This document shows positions 31,241 to 43,636 of a stretch of DNA of 64,000 nt, one piece after another. The translations under genes and the position numbers were made by a program. Source of the stretch: Sthenelais limicola (Eukaryota; Annelida; Polychaeta; Phyllodocida; Sigalionidae); contig OW804095.1 of the NCBI GenBank assembly GCA_942159475.1, forward strand, positions 149,906,808-149,970,807. The letters run 5' to 3'. The notes beneath the pieces were generated by a model, which worked only from the letters and a program-made list of their open reading frames with translations, was not told the DNA's origin and did not search any database. Position 1 is the stretch's first letter; each line of letters begins with the position of its first letter.

Positions 31241-31765
31241 TAGTATACTACCCCAGCTATAGGACCCGATGTAAACAGCCTGGTAAAACATCATACAGCA
31301 ATAGATGGTAGTATACTACCCAAGGAGTTAGTGGAAGACCAGCTATAGGAGCTGGACTAAACAGCCTGGTAAAACATTATACAGCAATAGATGGTAGTAT
31401 ACTACCCCAGGAATTAGTGGAAGACCAGCTATAGGAGCTGCACTAAACAGCCTGGTAAATCATCATACAGCAATAGATGGCAGTATACTACCCCAGGAGT
31501 TAGTGGAAGACAAGCTATAGGAGCTGAACTAAACAGCCTGGTAAAACATCATACAACCATAGATGGTAGTATATTACCCCAGGAGTTAGTGGAATACCAG
31601 CTATAGGAGCTGCACTAAACAGCCTGGTAAAGCATCATACAACAATAGATGGTAGTATACTACCCCAGGAGTTAGTGGAAGACCAGCTATAGGAGCTGCA
31701 CTAAACAGCCTGGTAAAGCATCATACACCAATAGATGGTAGTATATTACCCCAGGAAAAGCACCT
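31241..31765. repeat. Tandem repeat of about 85 bp, about 6 copies
   Basis: Unit GGTAGTATACTACCCCAGGA / GTTAGTGGAAGACCAGCTAT / AGGAGCTGCACTAAACAGCC / TGGTAAAACATCATACAGCA / ATAGAT, with the first and last copies shortened. GGTAGTATACTACC is itself a 14-bp perfect palindrome. Confidence 0.88.
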
Positions 31766-32274
31766 AAATAGCCTGGTAAAATATTAACATGATTGTTTCA
31801 TTTAGTAAACATTAATAACATTAAAGGGTAAATGATAACTTATTTATAATATATAACTTAATTATAATATGATATGAAATACATTTCTGCAATTAACAGC
31901 AGCTAGTGTATATAAATATCAATATAAACGTATCACCGATGTATAAATATCCCCATTAAAATCACATTAACTTAAAACAAATAAAAAAAAGGATTTTCAA
32001 GGTCTCTTTCCTCCAGGGTTCCAGAGGGCTTTAAGTATCCATCGATCTCAGTCTGTCTCTCCCAGTGGTAACCAAGTTACTGGCATAAATAGATTTTCAT
32101 TTAATGATAGTAACAATATGTCAATTCTAATGTCTCCCCGTGGGAGCGCGTTAACCTAATAGGACGAGGCGAGTCATCAATTTTACATCTAATTTACTGA
32201 ATCAGGAGACTCCCGTGGGGGCAGGCAGCTTTTGAGATATGTTAGATTAAGAGGGGACGGCACTAATGTAATAG
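31766..32274. other. AT-rich non-coding DNA
   Basis: No gene, RNA or repeat was recognised. Confidence 0.4.
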
Positions 32275-32645
32275 CGGCTGTGGGGCACCTACAGGGGCTG
32301 ATTTATAGTGGTGGGGTACCTACAGGGGGTGATGTATAGTGGTGGGGTACATATAGGGGCTGATCTATAGTGGTGGGGTACCTATAGGGGCTGATCTATA
32401 GTGGTGGGGCACCTACAGGGGCTGATTTATAGTGGTGGGGCACCTACAGGGGCTGATGTATAGTGATGGGGCACCTACAGGGGCTGATGTATAGTGGTGG
32501 GGCACCTACAGGGGCTGATGTATAGGGATGGGGTACCTACAGGGGCTGATGTATAGGGGTGGGGCACCTACAGGGGCTGATTTATAGTGGTGGGGCACCT
32601 ACATGGGCTGATGTATAGTGGTGGGGTACATATAGGGGCCGGAGG
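32275..32645. repeat. 31-bp minisatellite, about 12 copies
   Basis: Unit TGATGTATAGTGGTGGGGCA / CCTACAGGGGC, with TTTATAG, GGTACC and ATATAGG variants. Confidence 0.9.
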
Positions 32646-32734
32646 GCTACAGGGCCTCCATAGGCATAGACTATAACAAATATTAGTTGAAAGATGAATT
32701 GTCCCGCTATAGCCATAATGATTGCTCCATCCTT

Positions 32735-33925
32735 ACACAACCCCTTTAGCTCCTCCCCTAGATCCCCCTTAGTCCCTCCCTTTCCCCCTTAGTCCCTCCC
32801 CTTTCCCCCTTAGTCCCTCCCCTTTCCCCCCTTAGCCCCTCCCCTATTCCCTTAGTCCCTCCCCTTTTCCCCCTTAGCCCCTCCCCTATCCCCTTAGATC
32901 CACCCCTATGCCCCTTAGTCCCTCCCTTTCCGCCTTAGCCCCTCCCCTTTCCCCCTTAGTCCCTCCCCTTTCCCCCCTTAGCCCCTCCCCTATTCCCTTA
33001 GTCCCTCCCCTTTTCCCCCTTAGCCCCTCCCCTATCCCCTTAGATCCACCCCTATGCCCCTTAGTCCCTTCCCTATTCCCCTTAGTCCCTCCCCTTCCCC
33101 CCTTAGTCCCTCCCCTTTCTCCCCTTAGCCCCTCCCCTATTCCCTTAGTCCCTCCCCTTTTCCCCCTTAGCCCCTCCCCTATCCCCTTAGATCCACCCCT
33201 ATGCCCCTTAGTCCCTTCCCTATTCCCCTTAGTCCCTCCCCTTCCCCCCTTAGTCCCTCCCCTTTCCCCCCTTAGCCCCTCCCCTATCCCCTTAGATCCA
33301 CCCCTATGCCCCTTAGTCCCTCCCTTTCCGCCTTAGCCCCTCCCCTTTCCCCCTTAGTTCCTCCCCTTTCCCCCTTAGCCCCTCCCCTATTCCCTTATTC
33401 CCTCCCCTTTTCCCCCTTAGCCCCTCCCCTATCCCCTGAGATCCACCCCTATGCCCCTTAGTCCCTTCCCTATTCCCCTTAGTCCCTCCCCTTCCCCCCT
33501 TAGTCCCTCCCCTTTCTCCCCTTAGCCCCTCCCCTATTCCCTTAGTCCCTCCCCTTTTCCCCCTTAGTCCCTCCCCTATCCCCTTAGTCCCTCTCCTATC
33601 CCCCTTAGAACCTAGCTTACATCTCTTTAGCCCCTCCCTATTTCCCATGCCCCTTGCCTATCCCTCTTAGATCCTCCCCTATTTCCCTCATTCCCCTATG
33701 CCCCTCTTACACCCCCTTAGTCCCTTCCCTATCTCCCTTAGTCCCTCCCCTATTTCCCCTTAGAACCTAGCTTACATCTCTTTAGCCCCTCCCTATTCCC
33801 CATGCCCCTCGCCTATTCGTCTTAGATCCTCCCTATTTCCCCCATTCCCCTATGCCCCTATCTAACACCCCCTTAACCCCTTCCCTATCGCCTTAGCCCC
33901 TCCCCTATTTCCCCTTAAGCCATCC
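32735..33925. repeat. C-rich degenerate minisatellite (CCCTTAGTCCCTCCCC)
   Basis: Basic unit of about 20-22 bp, CCCCTTAGTCCCTCCCCTTT, with many length variants. Blocks of about 150-210 bp containing TTAGATCCACCCCTATGCCC recur (about 32896, 33041, 33188, 33293, 33438), showing a higher-order level. Frames on both strands are artefacts. Confidence 0.9.
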
Positions 33926-34262
33926 CATACACCCTCCCTATGTATTGGTATAAAGCATTAGGTAGGGAGTGCATGCAGGCACTGAAGGCCATGTACTGGC
34001 GGGGTTGATAGACAACAAGTCAATACTGAGTGTGTATAGAGGTGGGGTGTTGTAGTGTGTGTACATACAGGGTGATTAAGCACTGGGTGAGGCAGGAGGA
34101 GAGCTATCATACCCAAGGGTATACACCTGGGGTTGGGAACCAGTCACTTATAGGTCTCTACATCATGGCAGTGCTTCATCTGAAATCATTCTTAGCTCTC
34201 TTTTTAGAAAGCAAGATCTAATATTACATCCTTCTTCTACTCATGGAAGTCATCTGACAACA
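33926..34262. other. Non-coding, nothing recognised
   Basis: No exon or repeat was recognised. Confidence 0.4.
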
Positions 34263-34264
34263 AA

Positions 34265-34501
34265 TGGGTCAGATTATCAGAAAATGTACAATTGGCAGCT
34301 GTGCACATTCAGTAAATTCTGCTAAATAAGGCTGCAATTTGGTCAATACTAGGTAAATTCGAGTATATTTGGCATTGCATTGATTCTAGCAATCCGTTTG
34401 GTTAGGTTGAACTGTATTTTGAGCTTTATTTTCTTCTGAAATTTGGATTATTTCAGAGAATCTGTGAAAGTGAATTGTACATTTTCTGAAAATCTGACCC
34501 A
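34265..34501. mobile_element. MITE family A, copy 9
   Basis: TGGGTCAGATTATCAGAAAA and ATTTTCTGAAAATCTGACCC then ACA. The interior is as in copies 4 and 7. Confidence 0.85.
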
Positions 34502-35329
34502 CATATTAGAGGATTTTGATACATTCTTTTCATTGTTGGGCTCCATAAATTCCTGATTCCCCACTTCTGACTTGTTTACCATGATATATTATCGCTCACA
34601 CAAATGATAGTCCCATGTAAGTATCTGTTCATGGTACAAACTGGGCAATTGAACACACAAGTTTGGTGTCCTGTCTTGTCTCACTACCTCCCTGTTACAT
34701 CTTTGGTGCTCTACCAGGGCTGCCTTGTCACACTACCTCCCTATTACATAATATCTGATAATCTTATAAATGATCTACATTTCTGACGAAATTGTCATGT
34801 TCAGTTGTCTTTGAAATGTTGCCTATGGATATGGGTGGTTATTGCGCCTTTTTGCTGCCTCTCAGACTTGTTTGAGGATCCACAATTCTGCCTTCTGGTC
34901 CCGACTTGAGGATCGTGATCTATTGTGCTGTACTGCTGCACCCGCCTACAGTGATTAAGGGTTGCAGTGGGGGTGTAGGGTTGCACTGGGGGGTGGGGGG
35001 GGGGGTGGAGAGGGTGGAGAGGGTGGAGTAGGGGCAGGGTTAGTGCACACTTATACACCTGCACTAGGTTCAGTGGTGAGCGATGCCTAGTCACTACACA
35101 GAGGTGGAGATATATGTGGGGAAGCACAAAACTAATCTTTGTAATGGTGTGGCGGCTAAAACAAGCTCATCTAGAAAATAAATCTTCTTCTGCCGAATTC
35201 CATTTGCAGATGATATCAAGTAAATTTATATGTTCTAGGATTTCTACCATATCCCTGAAGTACTGGATTCAACCACATCCCCAAAGCAATGGATTCTAGA
35301 GGTGTGAAAGGGGTTCTGAGGGGGAATTA
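34502..35329. other. Non-coding, nothing recognised
   Basis: One poly-G patch near 34990. CTTGTCNCACTACCTCCCTNTTACAT occurs twice (about 34677 and 34726). No gene was recognised. Confidence 0.35.
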
Positions 35330-35855
35330 TGTCCTGGAATATAAATATAATGGTCGTAGGGTACAGAATCCATGTCTTGTCTTATACCTTTCTTATCATG
35401 CATGAAAGGGTTGAGGACAGATTAAGATAAGATGAGAGAATTCTTTATTCATCATAACATGGTTTTGACAAAAAGGTTGTAGTCTTATCAAAAATAGGTC
35501 TTCCAGACCAGGCCTTCTACCAAATTCTACCTAAACTACGTACTTAACTTTCTGTGCATGGAAATTATACAGTATGCATCTGCAATCCTGGTCCATGATA
35601 GTCTAAAGAGATCTGAGTTACATTTGTATTACATTTTGTAAAAGAGTTGTATCTTAGAACTAACAATGTAAATTAAAAGTGAAGCTACAAAATGTTCATC
35701 TCAATATGAATAGCAATATCAATGTCAATACTAATAAAAAAAAAAGGTCTGTTTCTTAACGCCTTCAATATAGTGTACCTAATAAAAAAAACATATTTAG
35801 GTGAATATAAAACCAGATAAAATATTATGAATGAATGAGTGTGGCAAGAATTAGT
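35330..35855 (-). repeat. Dispersed element E, copy 2 (no MITE insertion)
   Basis: Reverse complement of 17520-18275 without the nested MITE: GTAGGGTACAGAATCCATG leads directly to TCTTATACCTTTCTTATCAT, then AAAGGGTTGAGGACAGATTA and GAATTCTTTATTCATCAT. It runs to GAGTGTGGCAAGAAT near 35850. Confidence 0.65.
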
Positions 35856-36395
35856 GTCAGCATTACTTCTGGTTGTGAGTATTCTATTGTCTAAATTCCC
35901 AGGGTTTTTACCTTAGTGCTAAGCAGTTCCAATAATGTGTCTTTGTCTTTGTCGAATGTTTAACACTTTGTGTTCGTTGTCAACATTATCCAATTTACAT
36001 TTGTCAAAGATGATACAAACAATCTGATTTTGAGAGAGACCTTTTTGAAAAGGTTATTCAAATGCCGCTTGAATGAAAGGGAAAAGTACTTCAATTATTT
36101 CTTTAGGGAAAACCAAATCATCTTGATATGAAGATTATATACAGGCAAATGATTTGTGAAGATGTAGCCCATATCTAGACATGTGGTGTTAAAAAGCCAA
36201 GACTTCTGTTTTTACAGAAACACTTGAGAAAGAGAAGATGGCGTTTGCCTGCAATACGATACGGTTTATACGGTGTAAAGAGTGAAGCCTGGAGCAGCGA
36301 AGTCCTTCATTCCCTCCTGTACTATAGCAGAGGATCAATGTAGGGGAAGGAGTGGCTATAGGTAGAGAGCGGATGCTGTAGGCATGGGTAGGTTA
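35856..36395. other. AT-rich non-coding DNA
   Basis: Nothing recognised. Confidence 0.4.
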
Positions 36396-36761
36396 AAGCT
36401 ACATTCTCAGCTATTATAACAAAACAAATCTTACTAACTTCACTCATATTATGACTTACAAGTGCGACTGAATTTGTCAATATTCTGCTGTTGTATATAT
36501 GCCCATACTAGAATTTGAAGTCTAATCATCGAGAGAAAACTGCCGCCAATGAGCGAAAATAAGTGAAGTCATTACTGGAAAGTGTTTTGGCGGGTCCTCC
36601 AGATACAAATGAGGACGTTTCAAAAGCCCTTTTATAGCAAAAACAACTGGAGAAAATTCTCCAAAATTGTGGTCCAATGACTTTTAGATGGGGTGGGAAA
36701 GAATGGAACAAGAAGTAGAAAATGTTCAGTATTTGACTGATGTTAGCTGAGAGTGCAGCTA
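36396..36761. mobile_element. Dispersed element D, copy 2 (no MITE insertion)
   Basis: Inverted termini AAAGCTACATTCTCAGCT and AGCTGAGAGTGCAGCTA. Homologous to 19571-20154 but uninterrupted, so it acts as the empty-site counterpart for MITE A copy 6. Confidence 0.7.
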
Positions 36762-37589
36762 CTCGTCCAGGGCCTATAACAACTTCAGTCTTTATATCTT
36801 TTGCTAACTATAGGTGGAAAAAGGAGGTAGCCTCTGTATTTTGTGTCACCTTTTTGTCACCACAATGTGCCTTAATATAGTATATTGTTTGATGTCACTT
36901 TTCTGCGGATATGATGTATATAATAAACCAATAAAAGTGTCGCAGCAGCCGCTAAATATCGGTCATTAATCCTTTAGTAATACAAATTAAGAGGTAGAGA
37001 GAGCAAACAGATGGGGCACTGGAAGAGAGAAGAAGAGGGAGGGATAGAGAGGCAGTGAAAGAGAGACAGAAAGAAAGAAGCAAAGAAAGAAAGCGCGAAA
37101 TATAGAAATACCTTTCCGATTTCCCAAATATTAACATAGTTGGAATGCACTTAATCTCATCATTTCGAGTAAGATGTTATCTAAAAATACATTTTCTCGA
37201 CTCATAACATTGACATATGACATATTAACTAAGCTGGTGAGATTAAGCCAGGCATATTGAAAGACTGCCTTCTACCATTGTGTGACAAGCAGCAGGGCTA
37301 TTGTACGCCGCCCGCCATCCCTCACTCTATGTAACAAGACGTAAATTAGTCAGTGTTGTGAGGCCAGCCTTAATTAGGTCTCCCTCATTAGTGAACAGAC
37401 TTGTCCATAGTCTTGTATCACATTGTACAACTTCCATACATTGCTCATGGTCTTATTTCCGACATTTTATAAGCAGGATTTCAGGTCTGATACGGTTCTA
37501 GAGCAGAAAGTGTTGGCTTTGGTTCCTGGGTTATTTAGATAATAAAGGAACAATGGTTTAGAAACCAGTAGCAGCGTTCCAAAAGCATC
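36762..37589. other. Non-coding DNA with a short GA-rich patch
   Basis: GAGAGA/AAGAAAGAAA sequence at about 36990-37095. No gene was recognised. Confidence 0.35.
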
Positions 37590-37593
37590 ATTT

Positions 37594-37957
37594 GTGATGT
37601 GTTACAGGAAAATGAGTCACAAATCGCAAAATAAGGGATTTTGAGATATCATCATATTTGAAACGATGAGGAGATCAAGGAGATGCTAATGATAGTAAAC
37701 ATTAGGATATCTAATAACTTTCCATACTTTAAGTTTTATATTTCTATCTAAAAATTTACTAGTAAAGTATAGCTAAATACACACTATAAGATGACATTAG
37801 AAATGCAAGGATATATTCAATACACAGTCCTGAATTCTACAAAAAGCGTTAAGCACCCCAAAAATTCTCACAAATACATCATGTGAATAAATCACTTTGA
37901 AACATAGTAATTTTGCGAATGTGAATCATTGTGAATCATTTTCCTGTAACACATCAA
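37594..37957. mobile_element. MITE family C, copy with ATTT flanks
   Basis: Left end GTGATGTGTTACAGGAAAAT, right end ATTTTCCTGTAACACATCA, flanked by ATTT (37590-37593 and 37958-37961). The interior has GAGATATCATCATATTTGAA and CTAATGATAGTAAACA as in the copy at 47271. No coding capacity. Confidence 0.7.
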
Positions 37958-37961
37958 ATTT

Positions 37962-38469
37962 TACCTCCCGATATTTGATGTGATTCTGTCAGTTGCTACA
38001 AACAAACAACAATATGGAGGGAAGTCTTTCCTGAGCACAACTGCTAACAACACTCAATCTAACATAATACCTTCTTGACCGGAATAATCCTCATGTTATC
38101 TGGTCCCCACCTTCAGCCTAATGACATCCTGGTTGCACTAATAAAAGAAGGATTATTCCTAGAAATGACTTCCGTGATTAAGGATGAACATCCGTCCATG
38201 CGGCGGACACCTGATATCCATGATTACTCCCAGAGGGACCTGTTTGCCTGGATACCTCATGGGCCGGTGTATGCGCAAGACATTATTCTGTTTGCGTGGT
38301 TTGTCTCAGAGAGAGTGGAGAGGGATGGGATGCGATTGCGTGAAACTATTTGATGTTATAATCATTCTTCAGTGAATGGGGATAATTTAATGTAAATGTT
38401 GACGTCATGGACGCGGGATTGGCGTTTCCTTCTTCGTGCGAGTACAGGCGACTTGTGATGGTTTTTTGT
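37962..38469. other. Unassigned DNA with an unrecognised 92-codon frame
   Basis: A plus-strand frame at 38075-38353 encodes a fairly ordinary-looking peptide (contains LFAWIPHGPVYAQDIILFAW). I recognise no family, and it has no convincing splice sites or codon bias. It could be an unrecognised exon or chance. Confidence 0.25.
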
Positions 38470-40530
38470 CGTTGCCTTATCCTCTCTGTCTTCTATTCTC
38501 TCTTCTATTCTCTCTCTGTCTTCTATTCTTTCTCTCTGCGTCTTCTATTCTTTCTCTGTGTCTTCTATTCTTTCTCTGTGTCTCTATTCGTTCTCTCTCT
38601 GTCTTCTATTCTTTCTCTCTTTCTGTCTTCTATTCTTTCTCTCTTTCTGTCTTCTATTCTTTCTCTATCTGTGTCTTCTATTCTTTCTCTCCGTCTTCTA
38701 TTCTTTCTCTCTCCGTCTTCTATTCGTTCTCTCTCTGTCTTCTATTCTTTCTCTCTTTCCGTCTTCTATTCTTTCTCTCTCCGTCTTCTATTCTGTCTGT
38801 CTGTCTTCTATTCTTTCTCTCTGTGTCTTCCATTCTTTCTCTCTGTGTCTTCTATTCTTTCTCTCTGTGTCTTCTATTCTTTCTCTCTGTGTCTTCTATT
38901 CTTTCTCTCTCTCTGTCTTCTATTCTTTCTCTCTGTGTCTTCTATTCTTTCTCTCTGTGTCTTCTATTCTTTCTCTCTGTGTCTTCTATTCTTTCTCTGT
39001 GTCTTCTATTCTTTCTCTCTCCGTCTTCTATTCTTTCTCTGTGTCTTCTATTCTGTCTGTCTGTCTTCTATTCTTTCTCTCTGTGTCTTCTATTCTTTCT
39101 CTGTGTCTTCTATTCTTTCTCTCTGTGTCTTCTATTCTTTCTCTCTATGTCTTCTATTCTTTCTCTCTGTGTCTTCTATTCTTTCTCTGTGTTTTCTATT
39201 CTGTCTGTCTGTCTTCTATTCTTTCTCTCTGTGTCTTCTATTCTTTCTCTCTGTGTCTTCTATTCTTTCTCTCTGTGTCTTCTATTCTTTCTGTCTGTCT
39301 TCTATTCTTTCTCTCTGTCTTCTATTCTTTCTCTCTGTCTTCTATTCTTTCTCTGTGTCTTCTATTCTTTCTCTGTGTCTTCTATTCTTTCTCTCTGTGT
39401 CTTCTATTCTCTCTCTCTCTGTGTCTTCTATTCTCTCTCTCTCTGTGTCTTCTATTCTTTCTCCCTCTGTCTTCTATTCTTTCTCTCTCTGTCTTCTATT
39501 CTCTCTCTCTGTGTCTTCTATTCTTTCTCTCTGTGTCTTCTATTCTTTCTCTCTCTGTGTCTTCTATACTTTCTCTCTGTGTCTTCTATACTTTCTCTCT
39601 GTGTCTTCTATTCTTTCTCTCTCTGTGTCTTCTATACTTTCTCTCTCTGTCTTCTATTCTTTCTCTCTGTGTCTTCTATACTTTCTCTCTCTGTGTCTTC
39701 TATTCTTTCTCTCTCCGTCTTCTATTCTTTCTCTCTCTGTCTTCTATTCTTTCTCTCTCTCTGTCTTCTATTCTTTCTCTCTCTCTGTCTTCTATTCTTT
39801 CTCTCTCTGTGTCTTCTATTCTTTCTCTCTGTGTCTTCTATTCTTTCTCTCTGTGTCTTCTATTCTTTCTCTCTGTGTCTTCTATTCTTTCTCTCTCTGT
39901 GTCTTCTATTCTTTCTCTCTCTGTGTCTTCTATTCTTTCTCTCTGTGTCTTCTATTCTTTCTTTCTGTCTTCTATTCTTTCTCTCTCCGTCTTCTATTCT
40001 TTCTCTCTCTCTGTCTTCTATTCTTTCTCTCTCTGTCTTCTATTCTTTCTCTCTGTGTCTTCTATTCTTTCTCTCTGTGTCTTCTATTCTTTCTCTTTCT
40101 GTCCTCTATTCTGTCTGTCTCTCCGTCTTCTATTCTGTCTGTCTCTCCGTCTTCTATTCTTTCTCTCTCTCTCTGTGTCTTCTATTCTTTCTCTCTGTGT
40201 CTTCTATTCTTTCTCTTTCTGTCCTCTATTCTGTCAATCTGTCTTCTATTCTGTCTGTCTCTCCGTCTTCTATTCTTTCTCTCTCTCTGTCTTCTATTCT
40301 TTCTCTCTGTGTCTTCTATTCTTTCTCTCTCTGTCTTCTATTTTTTCTCTCTCTCTGTCTTCTATTCTTTCTCTTTCTGTCCTCTATTCTTTCTCTCTCT
40401 GTCTTCTATTCTTTCTCTCTCTGTCTTCTATTCTTTCTCTTTCTGTCCTCTATTCTGTCTGTCTGTCTTCTATTCTGTCTGTCTTCTCTTCTGTCTCTTC
40501 TATTCTGTCTCTTATTCTCTCTTATATTCT
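38470..40530. repeat. Pyrimidine-rich 22-bp minisatellite, about 2 kb
   Basis: Unit CTTCTATTCTTTCTCTCTGT plus GT, varying from 18 to 26 bp by gain or loss of CT and GT dinucleotides, with CCGT, CTGTCTGT and TTTCTGTCC variants. All three plus-strand frames are open for about 680-720 codons because the unit has no stops in any frame; this is not a gene. Confidence 0.95.
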
Positions 40531-41620
40531 GCCTGGGGTAGGGGGATGGATTTGTAACTACAGGCGTGCCCGGGCTCAAACCTTTCAATTAACCTAGAGT
40601 TAAGTTGGTTATAAACGTGTATGTAAGCATGTGATTCGATAAGATCCTGCGTACAGATAAACATGGCATATAATCATGATTCAGTGAAGTAGCTCGTGTA
40701 ACGTCCTGATATTGACTGACAATAATAACTAGAACTTCATGCAGTACCAGAATTATCTAGTATTTTGACTCCGATTGACGCATATAATGACGCTTTTTTT
40801 TATATAACAGAATATCTATTCAGTAGGTATAATACAATTACAACCAAAACCATCTCGTTCCTTGGAACGGTGTTCCTCGGGTCCTGAAGATTAAGCTATA
40901 GATCCCGAAACCGGGTATGGGTGGATGATACAACACTATATTGGTTTACATATAGACTGGTCTTCTATTCTTTGAATTATTGTAGGTTCCTTTTCAGGAT
41001 AAATACATGTGTCTTATTGACCTTTATACTACTTAGATTAGAAGTGAAAAAAATGGTAATGAAATGAACGCTTTGTGTATTTTGATATCGTCTGATTGTT
41101 GTCGGAGCTATCAATATGTATATTGATAGCTCTATTGTTACCAGCGGCACTGACAATATTAGATCTACACTCTGTATATTGGCTCCCAGAATAGAATGTT
41201 CAAACAAATCTTTCAGAGCCAACAAAATGTTAATAAACTACAGTGCTAGTATAGATCTTCAACATTCTATATATATATATCTAATTTTTTGTTCCCAAAT
41301 TGAAATTCTTACAGAACCTCTCAGAGGAAACCACTTAAATTTGTATTTTGAAAGTTTTTGAGCAAGTCAAAAGACTTCTTTGCCTCGTAAAGACATTGTT
41401 GCACCTGTCTTTATGCATCCATCCTGGCTGCAGGACGTGGTACAAACATATCAAAAGCGAATATCTGATGTGTCACAGAAGAATGAGTCTAATATTGTAG
41501 AATTTATATTTTTCGAATGTTTTGTCCACAAGATGTAAGATCTCATCATCTTAAATATAATGGTATCTCAAAATACATTTTTTTTGCAACATGAGACGCA
41601 TTGCCTATGAGACATCACAT
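40531..41620. other. Non-coding DNA, degraded MITE C-like segment at the end
   Basis: From about 41460 (ATCTGATGTGTCACAGAAGA) to 41620 (AGACATCACAT) the sequence resembles a diverged family C element. The rest is AT-rich and unrecognised. Confidence 0.35.
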
Positions 41621-41623
41621 ACG

Positions 41624-41854
41624 AGGGTCAGATTTTCAGAAAATGTACAATTCAACTTCGCCAATCTTCTCAAATAACTCAAATTCTAGACGAAAATAAA
41701 GTTCAAAATACAGTTCAACTTAACCTAACAGATTGCTAAAATGAATGCAACGCCAAATGCACTCAAATTTACCTAGTATTGACAAAATTGCAGCCTTATT
41801 TAGCAGAATTTACTTAATGTGTAGATCTGCCAATTGTACATTTTCTGAAAATCT
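41624..41854. mobile_element. MITE family A, copy 10 (right terminus degraded)
   Basis: GGGTCAGATTTTCAGAAAAT on the left; ACATTTTCTGAAAATCTAAA on the right with the outer TIR mutated. Interior TTACCTAGTATTGACAAAAT. Confidence 0.8.
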
Positions 41855-41879
41855 AAATTATATATACCCAAGTGCCAAA

Positions 41880-42320
41880 CACATAGCCAGAGCCAAGATG
41901 GCGGCCTTGCCTGGTGTCCCCTCCTGGCGGCTATCTCCAGACTCACTCGGCTGCCCGCATCCCACAATCACTCTATCAAAAAACCTGCACTTAAAATACT
42001 CTCTTGTTCACGCGGCCAGAAAATCTCGTCCCAGTCGTCTGAGATCTCGTCCCTGCAGTCTGAGATCGTGACTTTTTACTTGCAGGGACCTTGAGTAAAG
42101 CCTGTCTCCGCTAGGAGTCGCCATAGATCTACACAGACGCACAGCGCCCCTGAGAAATGGCTTGTGACGTCACAAACCGGAAGCGGAAGTTAGGCAGCGC
42201 GGTGAGGGAGAAACACGGTAGAGGGCGTAGAGAGGAATTATCTTTGAGGCGCAGATTGACGGACATGGGCTGTGCCATCCTCTCTGTCACACGAGGTAAA
42301 GGGGTACAGGAGGAAAAGGG
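41880..42320. promoter_or_regulatory. CpG-, ETS-, CRE- and YY1-rich promoter-like region
   Basis: The GC content is well above its surroundings. It holds AAGATGGCGGC (41895-41905, YY1-like), TGACGTCA (42165-42172, CRE) and CCGGAAGCGGAAGT (42177-42190, tandem ETS-like). On the plus strand ATG 42265 reads ten codons to a GAG/GTAAAG splice donor at 42295/42296. On the minus strand an ATG near 42124 reads about 15 codons to a CAA/GTAAAA donor. Either could be the first exon of a gene whose other exons I cannot see; a bidirectional promoter is also possible. Confidence 0.35.
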
Positions 42321-43636
42321 TGTAGAGTAAAAGGGGGGAGGGGTAAATACTCTAGTGTTATTATTACTATCTGCAATTCTCATTTATGCTTCTTGTGTTT
42401 CATTGTTGTGTTTCTCTATCTCTCTCCCTTCTTCTCTATCTCTATTTCCTGGGTTAGATCATAAACTGCCTCCCTCTCAGCTCTCCCGCCCTTGATAGAA
42501 CATTCAATGTGTGGATAAGGGCGTAAAGCAACCAATCTCACTCACTCACTCATTGTCTCCATCCGTCTCTACTGCTCTTCCCTTCCATGTTGCCAGTCTT
42601 CTCTTTCTTATTATTCGTGTCGGAAAGAATAATAATTATTAAATGTTAAAACTATAAGTAAGGTATGAAATAAGAAAGAACTGAGAAAAATTCCAATGAT
42701 TATGTAAAATGTTTTCCCTTGAGACTGTGAGATTATCTTTGTATCTGCATTGAAACCAGCTCAATAAAATATCTTTAAAAAAAGAAATTATATGACAAAA
42801 GAATCTGCTGCTGTTTTTTTTCTGTTCTCTTCTGTTGTTTGAAGGTTTATTATTACATTATTATGTCTTAATGTTCGAGGGTGAAATACTCGTCACCTTT
42901 CCCCGGAACACTGTTCTTAGGCCTAATTAGTTTTAAATGGATTCTGCCTCTGAATTATACCTTTTCCCAGACTTTTCCCAAGTCAATATATTGCCTGTCA
43001 AACCTTCCACTCGCCTCCACTTCCCCAACTTCCTCCCTTTAACATCTTTCATTTTCTCACAAAGCATTTAATCCATTGTTCTCAAATTAAAAAGGCAAGA
43101 TTAATAAATAACTAATCTAATCATTAGAATTGAAATTACCTTGGATTAATAACTTCGAATTGAGCTCCTGCTTTAATTTCTATTATTGTCGACTATCTTT
43201 TTCACTCTTCAATGGAGTCATTCTATGAACTCATTTCATTTGCTTTGAAAACCAGAATTAGAATTTTCTTTGATTCCCAGTTTCCTCATTCACTTACGAA
43301 TGCGGTGAATTTCCTCGCAAACTTCAATCATCAACTCATTGAGGGAATGAAGGGGAAGTCATTAATTATTGCTAGGCTTTGGCGGCTCGCTTTGGCCTTC
43401 AATTCATCTCAACCTTTTCACACTTTTTCAATTTCTTTTTCATAGTGTTTTTACTTGTTCCTTCCTCCCCCGCCTCCACTCCACAAACGGTTGAGGCGAT
43501 TTCTGATGTATTCGCCTGTGACAAATCAAATATTATTTAAATTGTTGAAGACTTTGTCATCATTCATCTTAAAAACTGATTTGTAGAACCGATTTATTGT
43601 ACCTATCAATCATTGTAGAAAAATTGTTCTGATTCT
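42321..43636. other. AT-rich non-coding DNA
   Basis: No coding exon, RNA gene or element was recognised. Could be intronic if the promoter-like patch upstream is real. Confidence 0.35.

Noticed and set aside
38075..38353. 92-codon frame with ordinary composition
   Set aside because: No recognised domain, splice signals or promoter. Kept as unassigned rather than called a gene.
38407..40557. Three overlapping frames of about 680-720 codons
   Set aside because: All three plus frames are open at once because the pyrimidine-rich 22-bp unit has no stop in any frame. Amino-acid content is only Ser, Leu, Phe, Cys, Val, Ile and Tyr.
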